DNA of 64,000 bases from Blastococcus sp. TF02A-26 (GTDB lineage Bacteria > Actinomycetota > Actinomycetes > Mycobacteriales > Geodermatophilaceae), in assembly GCF_003319125.1 (NCBI RefSeq), contig NZ_QOHG01000010.1, positions 1-64,000 on the forward strand, read 5' to 3'. Below the pieces are notes generated by a model, which was given only the letters and a program-made list of their open reading frames with translations, searched no databases and was not told the DNA's origin. How positions within the stretch are numbered: the first letter of the stretch is position 1; the number at the start of each line of letters is the position of its first letter. Shown here one piece after another: positions 32,682 through 40,865 of this stretch. Made by a program: the position numbers and the translations under genes.

Positions 32682-33815
32682 TCAGTCGGGCGAGGTGCCC
32701 GGGCCGTCGGGGACCGCGCGGGCCGAACCGGCCGGCGACGGGTCGACGGGGGTCGTCGCGCCCGACGATGCGGGGACGACGGGGTGCGGCGCCGCGTCGG
32801 GCGCAGCGAGCGGGGGAGCCGACGCCGACCCGGTCACGGACGACGGAGCGGGGGCCGGGGCCACGGGCAGCGGGAGCTCGACCGGCCCCGGTGCGGCGGC
32901 GGGTGCAGCGGGAGGCGTGGAGGTGGACGCGACGCCCGAGGTCGGAACCGGCGCGGTCTGCGCGGCCGGGGACGGGACTGCGGGAGGCGCGGACGCCACG
33001 GCCGGCACGGTCGGCGCGGCCACGGCTGACGGCGGGGCCCGCAGCGCCGGCGGCTCGGTGGGCCGGACGGTCGGGACGGGGCCGGTCTCCGGCGGCAGGA
33101 CGGCGAGGACGCCGGGAGCCGGTCGGAGCGCGTCGACGGCGGAGGTGAGCGGCGCGAGCAGCGGGGTCAGCACGGGCTGGAGGACCCGCTCGAGGACCGG
33201 CGCGACCGGGGCGACCACCGGCTGGAGGGCCTCGGCCACCGGCGTCAGGACCGGAGCCACCGCCTCGGTCACGGGCGCCAGCACGGGAGGAACGACCTCG
33301 GTCACCGGCGTCAGGACCGGAGCCACCGCCTCCGTCACCGGCGCCAGCACGGGGGTGACCGCCTCGACCAGCGGGACGACCACGGGAGCCGCCACCGGCG
33401 CGACCGCCCGGACGACCGGCTCCAGGACCGGCTCCAGGACCGGGGCCACGAGCGGCTCGAGGACCGGCTCGACCAGCGGCTCCAGGACCGGCTCGACGAT
33501 CGGCGCCACGATGGGCTCGACGACCGTCGGCACCGGATCGACGGTCGGCGCGGGGAGGACCGGGGCGGCCGGGACCGGCTCCGGGAGGACCGCCTCGGCG
33601 ACCGCGGGTCCGACGGGTGCGACCGGCAGCGCATCGGCGCGGGCGGTCGAGGACAGGACGGCCAGGGCGACGACGGCGGCACCGACGAACCCGACGAGCA
33701 GCAGCACCCGCCGCAGCCACGGGTCGAGGCCGGGACGCGCCACGGCGCCGTCCGCGGGGCAGCGCAGCGCCGGGACGGAGTGGCGTCCCGCTCGGCTGAC
33801 CGTCCCGGCGTTCAT
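32682..33815 (-). CDS. Secreted Pro/Val/Ala hendecad-repeat protein
   Basis: A 377-residue low-complexity protein. An N-terminal basic segment is followed by a hydrophobic stretch (VLLLVGFVGAAVVALAVL) and a likely signal-peptidase site after SSTARA. The mature protein begins with four-residue units (VEPI, VAPI, VEPV, LEPL) and continues with 11-residue units such as PVLAPVTEAVA, PVLTPVTEVVP and PVLTPVAEALQ, then a Pro/Ala/Ser/Thr-rich tail. No enzymatic motif is seen. It is likely an extracellular or wall-associated fibrous or spacer protein. ATG start at 33815, with a CATACC eight bases upstream. The gene holds DNA tandem repeats at 33238-33354. Confidence 0.75.
   Translation of the reverse strand: MNAGTVSRAGRHSVPALRCPADGAVARPGLDPWLRRVLLLVGFVGAAVVALAVLSSTARADALPVAPVGPAVAEAVLPEPVPAAPVLPAPTVDPVPTVVEPIVAPIVEPVLEPLVEPVLEPLVAPVLEPVLEPVVRAVAPVAAPVVVPLVEAVTPVLAPVTEAVAPVLTPVTEVVPPVLAPVTEAVAPVLTPVAEALQPVVAPVAPVLERVLQPVLTPLLAPLTSAVDALRPAPGVLAVLPPETGPVPTVRPTEPPALRAPPSAVAAPTVPAVASAPPAVPSPAAQTAPVPTSGVASTSTPPAAPAAAPGPVELPLPVAPAPAPSSVTGSASAPPLAAPDAAPHPVVPASSGATTPVDPSPAGSARAVPDGPGTSPD
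33238..33354 (-). repeat. 66-bp DNA tandem repeat inside the Pro/Val gene
   Basis: Two copies of a 66-bp unit, with GGCGTCAGGACCGGAGCCAC starting at 33241 and again at 33307. Each unit encodes two of the 11-residue protein repeats, so the protein likely grew by duplication of 33/66-bp blocks and may vary in length between strains. Confidence 0.8.
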
Positions 33816-33889
33816 CGCGCCCCGGTATGCCCCGGACCGCGCGGTTCCACGCGCGGTGTGCGGCGCGTCGCTCGGGGCATGCTGCGCGG

Positions 33890-34552
33890 GTGAGCCCCAC
33901 CGCGCCGCCCGCCCCGCTCGACGACCTGGTCGACGCCGTCGCCACCCTGGCCGAGGACCGGCCGCGGGTGCTGCTCGGCATCGCCGGCGCCCCGGCCGCG
34001 GGCAAGACCACGCTGGCGCGGTGGCTGGTCGACCAGTTGACCGCGGAGGGGCTGCCGGCCGTCGGCGTGCCCATGGACGGCTTCCACCTCGCCGACGCCG
34101 CCCTCGACGCGCTCGGCCGCCGCGACCGCAAGGGCGCCGTCGACACCTTCGACGGCGCCGGCTACCTCGCGCTGCTGCGCCGGCTGCGCGCGGAGCGGGA
34201 CACGACCGTCTACGCACCGGCCTTCGAGCGCGACATCGAGCAGCCGGTCGCCGGCAGCATCGCCGTCCACCCCGACGCCCGGGTCGTGGTCTCGGAGGGC
34301 AACTACCTGCTGCTGGACCAGCAGCCGTGGACCGAGGTGCGCGCGGCCTTCGACGAGGTGTGGTTCGCCGGGCTGGACGACGCCGTCCGCCGCGAGCGGC
34401 TGCTCGACCGGCACGTCCGGTTCGGCAAGAGCCCCGACGCCGCCCGCGCCTGGGTGGAGGCGGTCGACGAGCCGAACGCGCGGCTGATCACGGCCACGGC
34501 CGGCCGCGCCGCCCGGTACGTCGACCTCGACCGGTACGACCTGCGCGGCTGA
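33890..34552 (+). CDS. P-loop nucleoside/sugar kinase family protein
   Basis: A 220-residue kinase of the uridine kinase/pantothenate kinase-like group. Walker A is GIAGAPAAGKTTLARWLVDQ; the substrate loop reads PMDGFHLADAALDALGRRDR, and the lid region has VVSEGNYLLLDQQPW and DEVWFAGLDDAVRRERLLDR followed by HVRFGKSPDAARAW. The D-G-F-H motif and this length match the FrcK-like group whose substrates may be fructose or nucleosides; the substrate is not deducible. GTG start at 33890, six bases after CATGCT (leaderless). Confidence 0.88.
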   Translation: MSPTAPPAPLDDLVDAVATLAEDRPRVLLGIAGAPAAGKTTLARWLVDQLTAEGLPAVGVPMDGFHLADAALDALGRRDRKGAVDTFDGAGYLALLRRLRAERDTTVYAPAFERDIEQPVAGSIAVHPDARVVVSEGNYLLLDQQPWTEVRAAFDEVWFAGLDDAVRRERLLDRHVRFGKSPDAARAWVEAVDEPNARLITATAGRAARYVDLDRYDLRG

Positions 34553-34652
34553 GCCACCCGGGACCGAGGTCCCTGTCCGCCGCCGCCCCGCCCGAGGACC
34601 GTGGACCGCGCGGCGGTGCCGCCCGGGCTCCGCCGGCACGAGGAGGAGCGGC

Positions 34653-35276
34653 ATGTACGCACGGACGACGACCCTCTGGGCCGCCCCGGGGCGGCTGGAC
34701 GACGGCATCGCGCACGTCCGCGACAGGGTGATGCCGGCCGTCATGGACATGGACGGCTGCATCGGCATGTCGATGCTCGCCGAGCGGGAGTCCGGCCGGT
34801 GCATCGTCACCGCGGCGTGGGAGGACGAGGCCGCGATGCGGGCCGGTGCCGAGGGCGTCCGGGCCATGCGCGAGCAGGCACGCGAGGTCATGGGTGCCGG
34901 CGACATGCAGGTGCAGGAGTGGGAGATCGCCGTCGTGCACCGCCGGCACGAGGCCCCGGCCGGCGCGTGCACGCGGGTCGTCTGGAGCCGGTCGGACCCG
35001 GGCCACGTCGACCGCGTGCTCGACGCCTACCGGATGACGCTGCTCCCCCAGCTCGACGAGCTGCCCGGCTTCTGCAGCGTCAGCCTGCTGCTCGACCGGT
35101 CCCGCGGCCGCGCCGCGTCGGCGGTCACCTTCGACGACCACGCCTCGATGGAGGCCGGCCGCGGGGACGCCGTGCGCATGCGCGACACGTTCGTCTCCGC
35201 GATGGAGGTGACGATCACCGAGGTGGCGGAGTTCGAGCTGGTGCTCGCCCACCTGCGGGTCCCCGAGATGGCCTGA
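34653..35276 (+). CDS. Tandem ABM-like dimeric alpha-beta barrel protein
   Basis: A 207-residue protein that looks like two ferredoxin-like antibiotic-biosynthesis-monooxygenase (ABM) units in a row. Half one: VRDRVMPAVMDMDGCIGMSM then RCIVTAAWEDEAAMRAGAEG. Half two: VLDAYRMTLLPQLDELPGFC then AASAVTFDDHASMEAGRGDA. Such domains act in haem or quinone-type oxidations or as stress-related binding proteins; no catalytic residues can be assigned. ATG start at 34653, with GAGGAGCGGC just upstream. Its stop codon is part of a palindrome with the convergent gene. Confidence 0.8.
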   Translation: MYARTTTLWAAPGRLDDGIAHVRDRVMPAVMDMDGCIGMSMLAERESGRCIVTAAWEDEAAMRAGAEGVRAMREQAREVMGAGDMQVQEWEIAVVHRRHEAPAGACTRVVWSRSDPGHVDRVLDAYRMTLLPQLDELPGFCSVSLLLDRSRGRAASAVTFDDHASMEAGRGDAVRMRDTFVSAMEVTITEVAEFELVLAHLRVPEMA

Positions 35277-35293
35277 CCGGCCGGCCCCGGTCA
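35274..35293. terminator. Stop-codon palindrome between convergent genes
   Basis: TGACCGG, six bases, CCGGTCA. The left TGA is the stop of the ABM-like gene and the right TCA is the stop of the minus-strand dehydrogenase, as in the palindrome at 31955-31982. The stem is only 7 bp, so terminator strength is uncertain. Confidence 0.5.
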
Positions 35294-36367
35294 GCCCAGG
35301 CGGGTCAGCGCCCCCCAGAGCCCGTCGGGACCGTCGGCCAGCACGCCCGCGCCGAGGAACCGCGACCAGGTCGCCTCGTTGCCGGCCTCGTCGCGCCACG
35401 ACCAGCACCGCCGGGTGAGGTGGTGCAGCCGGTACTCCTGGGTGAAACCGATGGCGCCGTGCACCTGGTGGGCGAGCCGGGCCACGACCTCCACCGCCGC
35501 GCCCGCGCGCACCTTGGCCGCGGCGGCCAGCAGCGGGAGCTCCGACGAGCCCCGCTCCAGGCCCTGCACGGCCGCGTCGACGATCGCCGTCACCGCGGTG
35601 ACCTCGCCGGCCATCTCGGCCAGCTCCATCTGGATGGCCTGGAACTTGGCCAGGGGACGGCCGAACTGCTGCCGCTCGCCGGCGTACTGCACCGTCCAGG
35701 CGAGCACCTGCTCCAGGGCGGCGGCCAGCTGCACCGACCGGGCCAGTGCGTACCGGGCGCGGACGGCGGCGGCCTGCTCCGGCCGCAGCAGCGCCCCGGA
35801 CGCCGCGACCCCGTCGAGCACCAGCGACCCGCGCGGCTCCCCCGCCAGGTTCGCCGCGGACGTGGCCTCGAGCCCGGACGCGTCGACCAGCGCGAGCACC
35901 GACCCCTCGATCCCGGCCGGAGCCGCGGCGAGCACGGCCACGTGCCGGGCCACCCCCGCCCACGGGACGTCGGTGGCCGTGCCGGAGAGCGTCCAGCGGC
36001 CGGGCCCGTCGCCGTCGTCGGAGGGCTTGGCGGTCACCGCGTCCGCGACGGCGAAGGTCAGCGGCTCGTCGGGCGCGGGCAGGTCGAGGTCGGCGGCGAG
36101 CAGCGCGGGCGCGGCCACGAGCAGCTGCTCGGCGACCGGCACGGCACCGGCGCCGGCAGCCAGCGTGCGCACGACGGCCACCGCGTCGGCCAGCTCGCCG
36201 CCCGAGCCGCCGGCCTCCTCCGGGACGCCGACCCCGGTCAGCCCCGCCTCGGCCAGCGCGGTCCACAGCCGCTCGTCCCAGCGGCGCTCGGCGTCCAGCA
36301 GCAGCGGCTCGGCGCCGGAGAGGATGTCCCGGACGGTCTCGACCACCAGGTCCTGGTCGGATGCCAT
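35291..36367 (-). CDS. Acyl-CoA dehydrogenase, small subunit of second pair
   Basis: A 358-residue acyl-CoA dehydrogenase-fold protein with ALAEAGLTGVGVPEEAGGSG, VQYAGERQQFGRPLAKFQAI and QVHGAIGFTQEYRLHHLTRR. It is short, like the second subunit of the mixed actinobacterial complexes. The ATG shares one base with the stop codon of the upstream dehydrogenase gene (TGATG), which supports a one-to-one complex. No SDR or dehydratase genes follow, so this pair is separate from the first module. Substrate unknown. Confidence 0.92.
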   Translation of the reverse strand: MASDQDLVVETVRDILSGAEPLLLDAERRWDERLWTALAEAGLTGVGVPEEAGGSGGELADAVAVVRTLAAGAGAVPVAEQLLVAAPALLAADLDLPAPDEPLTFAVADAVTAKPSDDGDGPGRWTLSGTATDVPWAGVARHVAVLAAAPAGIEGSVLALVDASGLEATSAANLAGEPRGSLVLDGVAASGALLRPEQAAAVRARYALARSVQLAAALEQVLAWTVQYAGERQQFGRPLAKFQAIQMELAEMAGEVTAVTAIVDAAVQGLERGSSELPLLAAAAKVRAGAAVEVVARLAHQVHGAIGFTQEYRLHHLTRRCWSWRDEAGNEATWSRFLGAGVLADGPDGLWGALTRLG

Positions 36368-37530
36368 CAGCGCAGCCCCAATCCACGTGCCACGATCCCG
36401 CGCAGGATCTCGTTGGTCCCACCGCGCAGCGTGTAGCCCGGTGCGTGCAGCTGGGCCTCGGCCAGCGCCCGGCCCAGCGGGTCGGGTGAGTCCAGCGACG
36501 CCGGGACGTCGACCACCCGGCGCACCTCGTCGACGACGTCGGCCTCGAACGTCGTCCCCACGTCCTTGACCAGCGCCGCGGCGATGTTCGGCAGCTCGCC
36601 GCGGTCCAGCGCGGCCGCGATCCGCAGCGACAGCTGGCGCAGCGCCAGCAGCCGCGCCGAGAGCCGGCCGAGCGTGGCCAACTGCGCCGGGTCCCCGGTG
36701 GCGGCCGCGCGGCGGCCGAACTCGGCGATCAGCGGGTAGGTCGACAGGAACCGCTCGGGCCCGGACCGCTCGAACGCCAGCTCCGCGGTCACCTGGTGCC
36801 AGCCCGCGCCCTCCTCGCCCAGCAGCATGTCGCCGGGGACGACGACGTCGTCGAACACCACCTCGTTGAAGTGGTGCCCGCCGTCCAGGATGCGGATCGG
36901 GTTGATCGAGATGCCCGGCAGCGACAGGTCGACCAGCAGCTGCGACAGCCCCGCGTGCCGGTTGGCCGGGTCCGCCGGCGAGGTGCGCACCAGCACGATC
37001 CCGTAGTGCGAGTGGTGCGCGTTCGACGTCCACACCTTGGCGCCGCTCACGACCCAGTCGCCGTTCGCGTCCCGGGTCGCCCTGGTGCGGATCGAGGCCA
37101 GATCGGAGCCGGAGTCCGGCTCGGACATGCCGATGACGAAGAAGCACTCACCCGCCGCGATCTTCGGCAGGATCTCCCGCCGCTGCGCCTCGGTGCCGTA
37201 GCGCAGCAGGTTCGGGCCCGACTGCCGGTCGGCGATCCAGTGCGCCGCCACCGGCGCCCCCGCCGCGAGCAGCTCCTCGGTGACCGCGTAGCGCTCCATC
37301 GCCGTCCGCTCGTGCCCGCCGTACTCCTTGGGCCAGGTCATCCCCAGCCAGCCCCGCTCCCCCAGCTTGCGGGAGAACGCGGGGTCCACGCCGGACAACC
37401 AGGTGTCCACGTGCGTGGTGAAGGTGCCCGCGGCCCGCTCGGCGGCGAGGAACTCCCGCACCTCCACCCGCACCTGCTCGGCCGCCTCCGACCGCGGCGC
37501 GGGCGCCAGGGTCAGTGCATCGCTGCTCAT
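36367..37530 (-). CDS. Acyl-CoA dehydrogenase, large subunit of second pair
   Basis: A 387-residue acyl-CoA dehydrogenase. Main blocks are WLGMTWPKEYGGHERTAMER, FFVIGMSEPDSGSDLASIRT, KVWTSNAHHSHYGIVLVRTS and the C-terminal LRGGTNEILRGIVARGLGLR. It starts at ATG 37530. The related dehydrogenase at 16640-17851 has the same architecture, so the window holds two paralogous pairs. The partner is the next gene, one base apart. Confidence 0.94.
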   Translation of the reverse strand: MSSDALTLAPAPRSEAAEQVRVEVREFLAAERAAGTFTTHVDTWLSGVDPAFSRKLGERGWLGMTWPKEYGGHERTAMERYAVTEELLAAGAPVAAHWIADRQSGPNLLRYGTEAQRREILPKIAAGECFFVIGMSEPDSGSDLASIRTRATRDANGDWVVSGAKVWTSNAHHSHYGIVLVRTSPADPANRHAGLSQLLVDLSLPGISINPIRILDGGHHFNEVVFDDVVVPGDMLLGEEGAGWHQVTAELAFERSGPERFLSTYPLIAEFGRRAAATGDPAQLATLGRLSARLLALRQLSLRIAAALDRGELPNIAAALVKDVGTTFEADVVDEVRRVVDVPASLDSPDPLGRALAEAQLHAPGYTLRGGTNEILRGIVARGLGLR

Positions 37531-37617
37531 CGTCGCCGCAACTCCCCACCTCGCTGTGGTGCTGTCCGCACCGGTTGTACCTGTCCGCGGCCGTCGCCAC
37601 CCGGCCGGGGACCGATG

Positions 37618-39876
37618 TCACACGCGGGCGAGCGCCAGGAGGGCGACGTCGTCGGCGCGGTGGGAGCCGGTCAGCTCGGACAGCAACCGGTCGCAGAGCT
37701 CGTCGGGCCCGGCGCCGAGGTGGGCGAGCGCCACCGCGCGGAGCGCCGCCAGCCCCTCGTCGATGTCGGCGCTGCGGCTCTCCACCAGGCCGTCGGTGAA
37801 CAGCACGAGCGTGGCGCCGACCGGCAGGACGCCGGCCCACTCCGCGGCCGGCGCCGGCGCCGGCGGGGCGCCCAGCATCCGGCTGGGCCGCACGTCCAGG
37901 TACTCCGCGCCCTCGGCGGTGACCAGCAGCGGGCTGAGGTGCCCCGCGGAGGACAGCCGCAGCTGACCGGTCGCCGGATCGAGCGAGCCGAACAGCGCCG
38001 TCGCCATCCGCTGCAGCCCCAGCAGCGCCCAGCCGGCCTGGAAGCGGTCGATGATCGCGCTGGGGCTCGGCCGGTCGGCCAGCAGCACCCGGTGGACGCT
38101 GCGCAGCTGCCCCATCACCGCCGCGGCGGTGATGTCGTGCCCGACGACGTCGCCGACGGCCAGCGCCACGGTGCCGTCGGCCGGCAGCGGGACGACGTCG
38201 TAGAAGTCGCCGCCCACGTCGGCACCCTGGCTCGCCGCCACGTACCGCACGGCGACCTGCAGTCCCGGCACCGGAGGGGGCGCCGGCGGCAGCAGGTTGG
38301 CCTGCAGCGTGTGCGAGGTCCTCGTCTCCAGCTCCAGCCGCTGCGCCTTGTCGACGACCTGGGAGACCTGCAGGGCCAGCTGCTCGGCGACCTCGACGTC
38401 GGCCGCGGTGAACGAGCCGCGCTGCCGGCCGGCGCCCAGGGTGAGCACGCCCATCAGCCGGCCCTCGGCCATCAGCGGGACGGCGACCAGCCCGGCCAGC
38501 TCCAGCTCGCGGACGACCGCCAGGTGCCGCTCGTCCTGGGCGATGCGGGTCATCCACCCCTCGCTGACCTCGCGCACCCAGACCGTGCGCCCGCTGTCGG
38601 CCGCCTGCACGCTCGGGTGGGCGCCGCCCGACGTCGGCAGGTGCACCTCCCGCAGCCGGTCGGCGAGGTGCTGGCGGGCCGGGTCGGCGTGCCGGGCCGC
38701 CGGGCGGGTCCAACCGTGCTCGGTGAGCAGGTCGATGACGCAGAGGTCGGCCAGCCGGGGGACGGCGAGGACGGCCAGCCGCTCCACGGTCTCGGTCACC
38801 CCCGCGGCCGCCGCCATGAGCCGCGCCGCGTCGAGGAGGAACGCCGACCGGGCCGCCTGCCGGGCCGTCTCCTCGTACAGCCACACCCGCTCCAGCGCCT
38901 GCCCCGCCTGCCGGCCGAGGGTCCGCAGCAGCTCCGCGTCGGCCGCCGCCAGGTCGGCGGCGGTCCCCGGCTCGGTGAGGCTGATCAGCTCGCCGTCGCC
39001 GTCCGCCGGCCGGACCAGCAGCAGCAGGCCCCGCGGGCGGCCCTCGGCGGCCACGGGCACCAGGACCAGAGCGTCGACCCGCTCGGCCGCCATGACGGCG
39101 GCCAGCCCGGGCTCGGCGCGCTCCAGGTCCGGGCCGAGCGGCACCACCCGCACCCCACCGGGGCGCACCAGCCGCGCCCCCCATCCGCCGAGCCGCTCGA
39201 GCTGGGAGCGCAGCGCCGGCGAGATGCCCGACTGCGCCACCAGCCGCCCCGGGCGGCGGCCGGCCCGCCGTCCGGCAGGCGTCTCGGCGGGCAGGAGCCA
39301 CACCGCCCCGCCGACCGCGCCGACCGCCGCGCGCCCCCGCTCGACCAGGGTCGCGGCCACGTCGTGCACCGACACCGCCGCCGCCAGCTCCGACACCGCC
39401 TGGTGCAGCCCGCGCGACCGGGCCTCGGCCTCCGCCGCGGCCCGCTGGGCGGCCAGCAGCGCACGCTCGTACCGGCGCCGGGAGGTCGTCTCGAACAGCG
39501 TCGCCCGGACCAGGAGCGGAGCGCCGGCGTCGTCCCGCAGCTCCACGGCGTTGACCAGGCACGGCAGCGCCGTCCCGTCGGGCAGCTCGAGGTCGAGGGC
39601 GATCTCGCGGACCGCGCCCTGCATGCGGAGCAGCGGCGCGACGTGGGTCTCGTGGAACACCCGGCCGCCGACGGTCAGCAGGTCGGGGAACGAGGCCCCG
39701 AGCAACTCCTCCGCCGTCCGGCCCGACCACTCCACGAAGGTGCGGTTGACCTTGACGATCCGCCCGCCGGGGAGCATGGAGAGGTAGCCGCAGGGGGCGT
39801 TCTCGTACAGATCCGCCGGGTCGTCCTCCAGCAGCCGGGTCAGCTCGACCGGCTCTCGGCGGGACGCGTCGTCCAC
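37618..39876 (-). CDS. PAS-GAF-GAF-PP2C phosphatase (RsbP-like)
   Basis: A 752-residue sensor phosphatase. A PAS domain lies near residues 20-130 (YENAPCGYLSMLPGG, TFVEWSGRTAEELLG), then two GAF domains (about 155-330 and 350-510), then a SpoIIE-type PP2C domain from about residue 535 (ADVGGDFYDVVPLPADG, VGDVVGHDITAAAVMGQLRS, SSAGHLSPLL, LVLFTDGLVESR, DDVALLALA) with the metal-binding Asp residues. RsbP-type enzymes dephosphorylate an anti-anti-sigma factor to release a stress sigma factor. The gene starts 5 bp after an RsbQ-like gene, the known partner of RsbP. Start at GTG 39876. Confidence 0.92.
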   Translation of the reverse strand: MDDASRREPVELTRLLEDDPADLYENAPCGYLSMLPGGRIVKVNRTFVEWSGRTAEELLGASFPDLLTVGGRVFHETHVAPLLRMQGAVREIALDLELPDGTALPCLVNAVELRDDAGAPLLVRATLFETTSRRRYERALLAAQRAAAEAEARSRGLHQAVSELAAAVSVHDVAATLVERGRAAVGAVGGAVWLLPAETPAGRRAGRRPGRLVAQSGISPALRSQLERLGGWGARLVRPGGVRVVPLGPDLERAEPGLAAVMAAERVDALVLVPVAAEGRPRGLLLLVRPADGDGELISLTEPGTAADLAAADAELLRTLGRQAGQALERVWLYEETARQAARSAFLLDAARLMAAAAGVTETVERLAVLAVPRLADLCVIDLLTEHGWTRPAARHADPARQHLADRLREVHLPTSGGAHPSVQAADSGRTVWVREVSEGWMTRIAQDERHLAVVRELELAGLVAVPLMAEGRLMGVLTLGAGRQRGSFTAADVEVAEQLALQVSQVVDKAQRLELETRTSHTLQANLLPPAPPPVPGLQVAVRYVAASQGADVGGDFYDVVPLPADGTVALAVGDVVGHDITAAAVMGQLRSVHRVLLADRPSPSAIIDRFQAGWALLGLQRMATALFGSLDPATGQLRLSSAGHLSPLLVTAEGAEYLDVRPSRMLGAPPAPAPAAEWAGVLPVGATLVLFTDGLVESRSADIDEGLAALRAVALAHLGAGPDELCDRLLSELTGSHRADDVALLALARV

Positions 39877-39881
39877 GGCGC

Positions 39882-40700
39882 TCAGGCTCGGGTCCGTCCG
39901 GCCGGGACGGACAGCCACCCGCGGATCGCCGCGACCGTCTCGTCCGGGGCGCTCAGGTGCGGGCAGTGCCCGGTCGCCGCCAGCTGCACGAACGTGCTCC
40001 CCGGCACCTGCGCGTGCACGTAGCGGCCCACGACCTCCGGCGCGATGGCGTCCTCCGAGCACTGCAGGACGAGCGTCGGGACGGCGACGCCGGCCAGGTC
40101 GGCGCGGTTGTCGGAGAGGAAGGTGACGCGGGCGAACTGCCGGGCGATGTCGGGATCGGTGCGGCAGAAGCTGTTGGTCAGCTCCTCGGCGAGCTCCGGC
40201 TGCCCGGGGTTGCCCATGATCACCGGGGCCATCGCGGCCGACCAGCCGAGGTGGTTGGCGTCGAGGGAGTCCAGCAGGCCGGCGATGTCGGCACGGCTGA
40301 AGCCGCCGGTGTAGTCGCCGTCGTCGACGTAGCGCGGGCTGGGCCCGACCATCACCAGCGCTCCGAACAGCTCGGGCGCGGCCCGGACCGCGAGGACGCC
40401 GATCATCGCGCTGACGGAGTGGCCGACGAGGACGACGTCGGTGAGGTCCAGCTCTCGGCAGATCTCCACGACGTCGTCGGCGTAGCCGCGCAGCGAGCCG
40501 TACCGCACCGGGTCGTAGGCCGACAGGTCCGAGCCGCCGGAGCCGACGTGGTCGAACAGGACCACCCGGTGGTCGGTCTCGAACGCGGGCGCGACGTGCC
40601 GCCACATCGCCTGGTCGCACCCGAAGCCGTGGGCGAAGAGCATCGGACGTCCCTGGGGCGCCCCGCTGATCCGCACCCGGTTCCGGGCCACCACCGACAC
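39882..40700 (-). CDS. RsbQ-like alpha/beta hydrolase
   Basis: A 272-residue hydrolase closely matching RsbQ, which in Bacillus is needed for RsbP activity in energy stress. Oxyanion/pocket part: LFAHGFGCDQAMWRHVAPAF; the nucleophile Ser is in VLVGHSVSAMIGVLAVRAAP, the acid in LQCSEDAIAP and the His in LAATGHCPHLSAPDET. The VGPSPRYVDDGDYTGGF cap is characteristic of the family. GTG start at 40700 with TAGGTT six bases upstream (leaderless). Forms an operon with the PAS-PP2C gene. The downstream sigma factor and anti-sigma genes are not in this window. Confidence 0.93.
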   Translation of the reverse strand: MSVVARNRVRISGAPQGRPMLFAHGFGCDQAMWRHVAPAFETDHRVVLFDHVGSGGSDLSAYDPVRYGSLRGYADDVVEICRELDLTDVVLVGHSVSAMIGVLAVRAAPELFGALVMVGPSPRYVDDGDYTGGFSRADIAGLLDSLDANHLGWSAAMAPVIMGNPGQPELAEELTNSFCRTDPDIARQFARVTFLSDNRADLAGVAVPTLVLQCSEDAIAPEVVGRYVHAQVPGSTFVQLAATGHCPHLSAPDETVAAIRGWLSVPAGRTRA

Positions 40701-40706
40701 GGCCCG

Positions 40707-40712
40707 AACCTA
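40707..40712 (-). promoter_or_regulatory. Leaderless -10 (TAGGTT) of the rsbQ-like operon
   Basis: TAGGTT on the minus strand, six bases before the GTG at 40700. The inverted repeat AGACGG-AG-CCGTCT lies just upstream and could be a regulator site. Confidence 0.45.
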
Positions 40713-40865
40713 CGGGAGACGGCTCCGTCTGTGACCACCCGCGGCCCTGTCGTGACCTGTCCGGGACGGGACGCAAAGCCCTGTTGCCCGGGACCCGCGG
40801 GGCCCTACCGTGCCCGCCATCCCGCGCCGCACCCCCGGCCGGTCCGCTCCCGCATCGAGGTCCCC

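Noticed and set aside
34560-34573. Terminator after the kinase gene
   Set aside because: GGGAC-CGAG-GTCCC is only a 5-bp stem; it shares the CGAG loop with the strong terminator at 13071 but is too weak to call.
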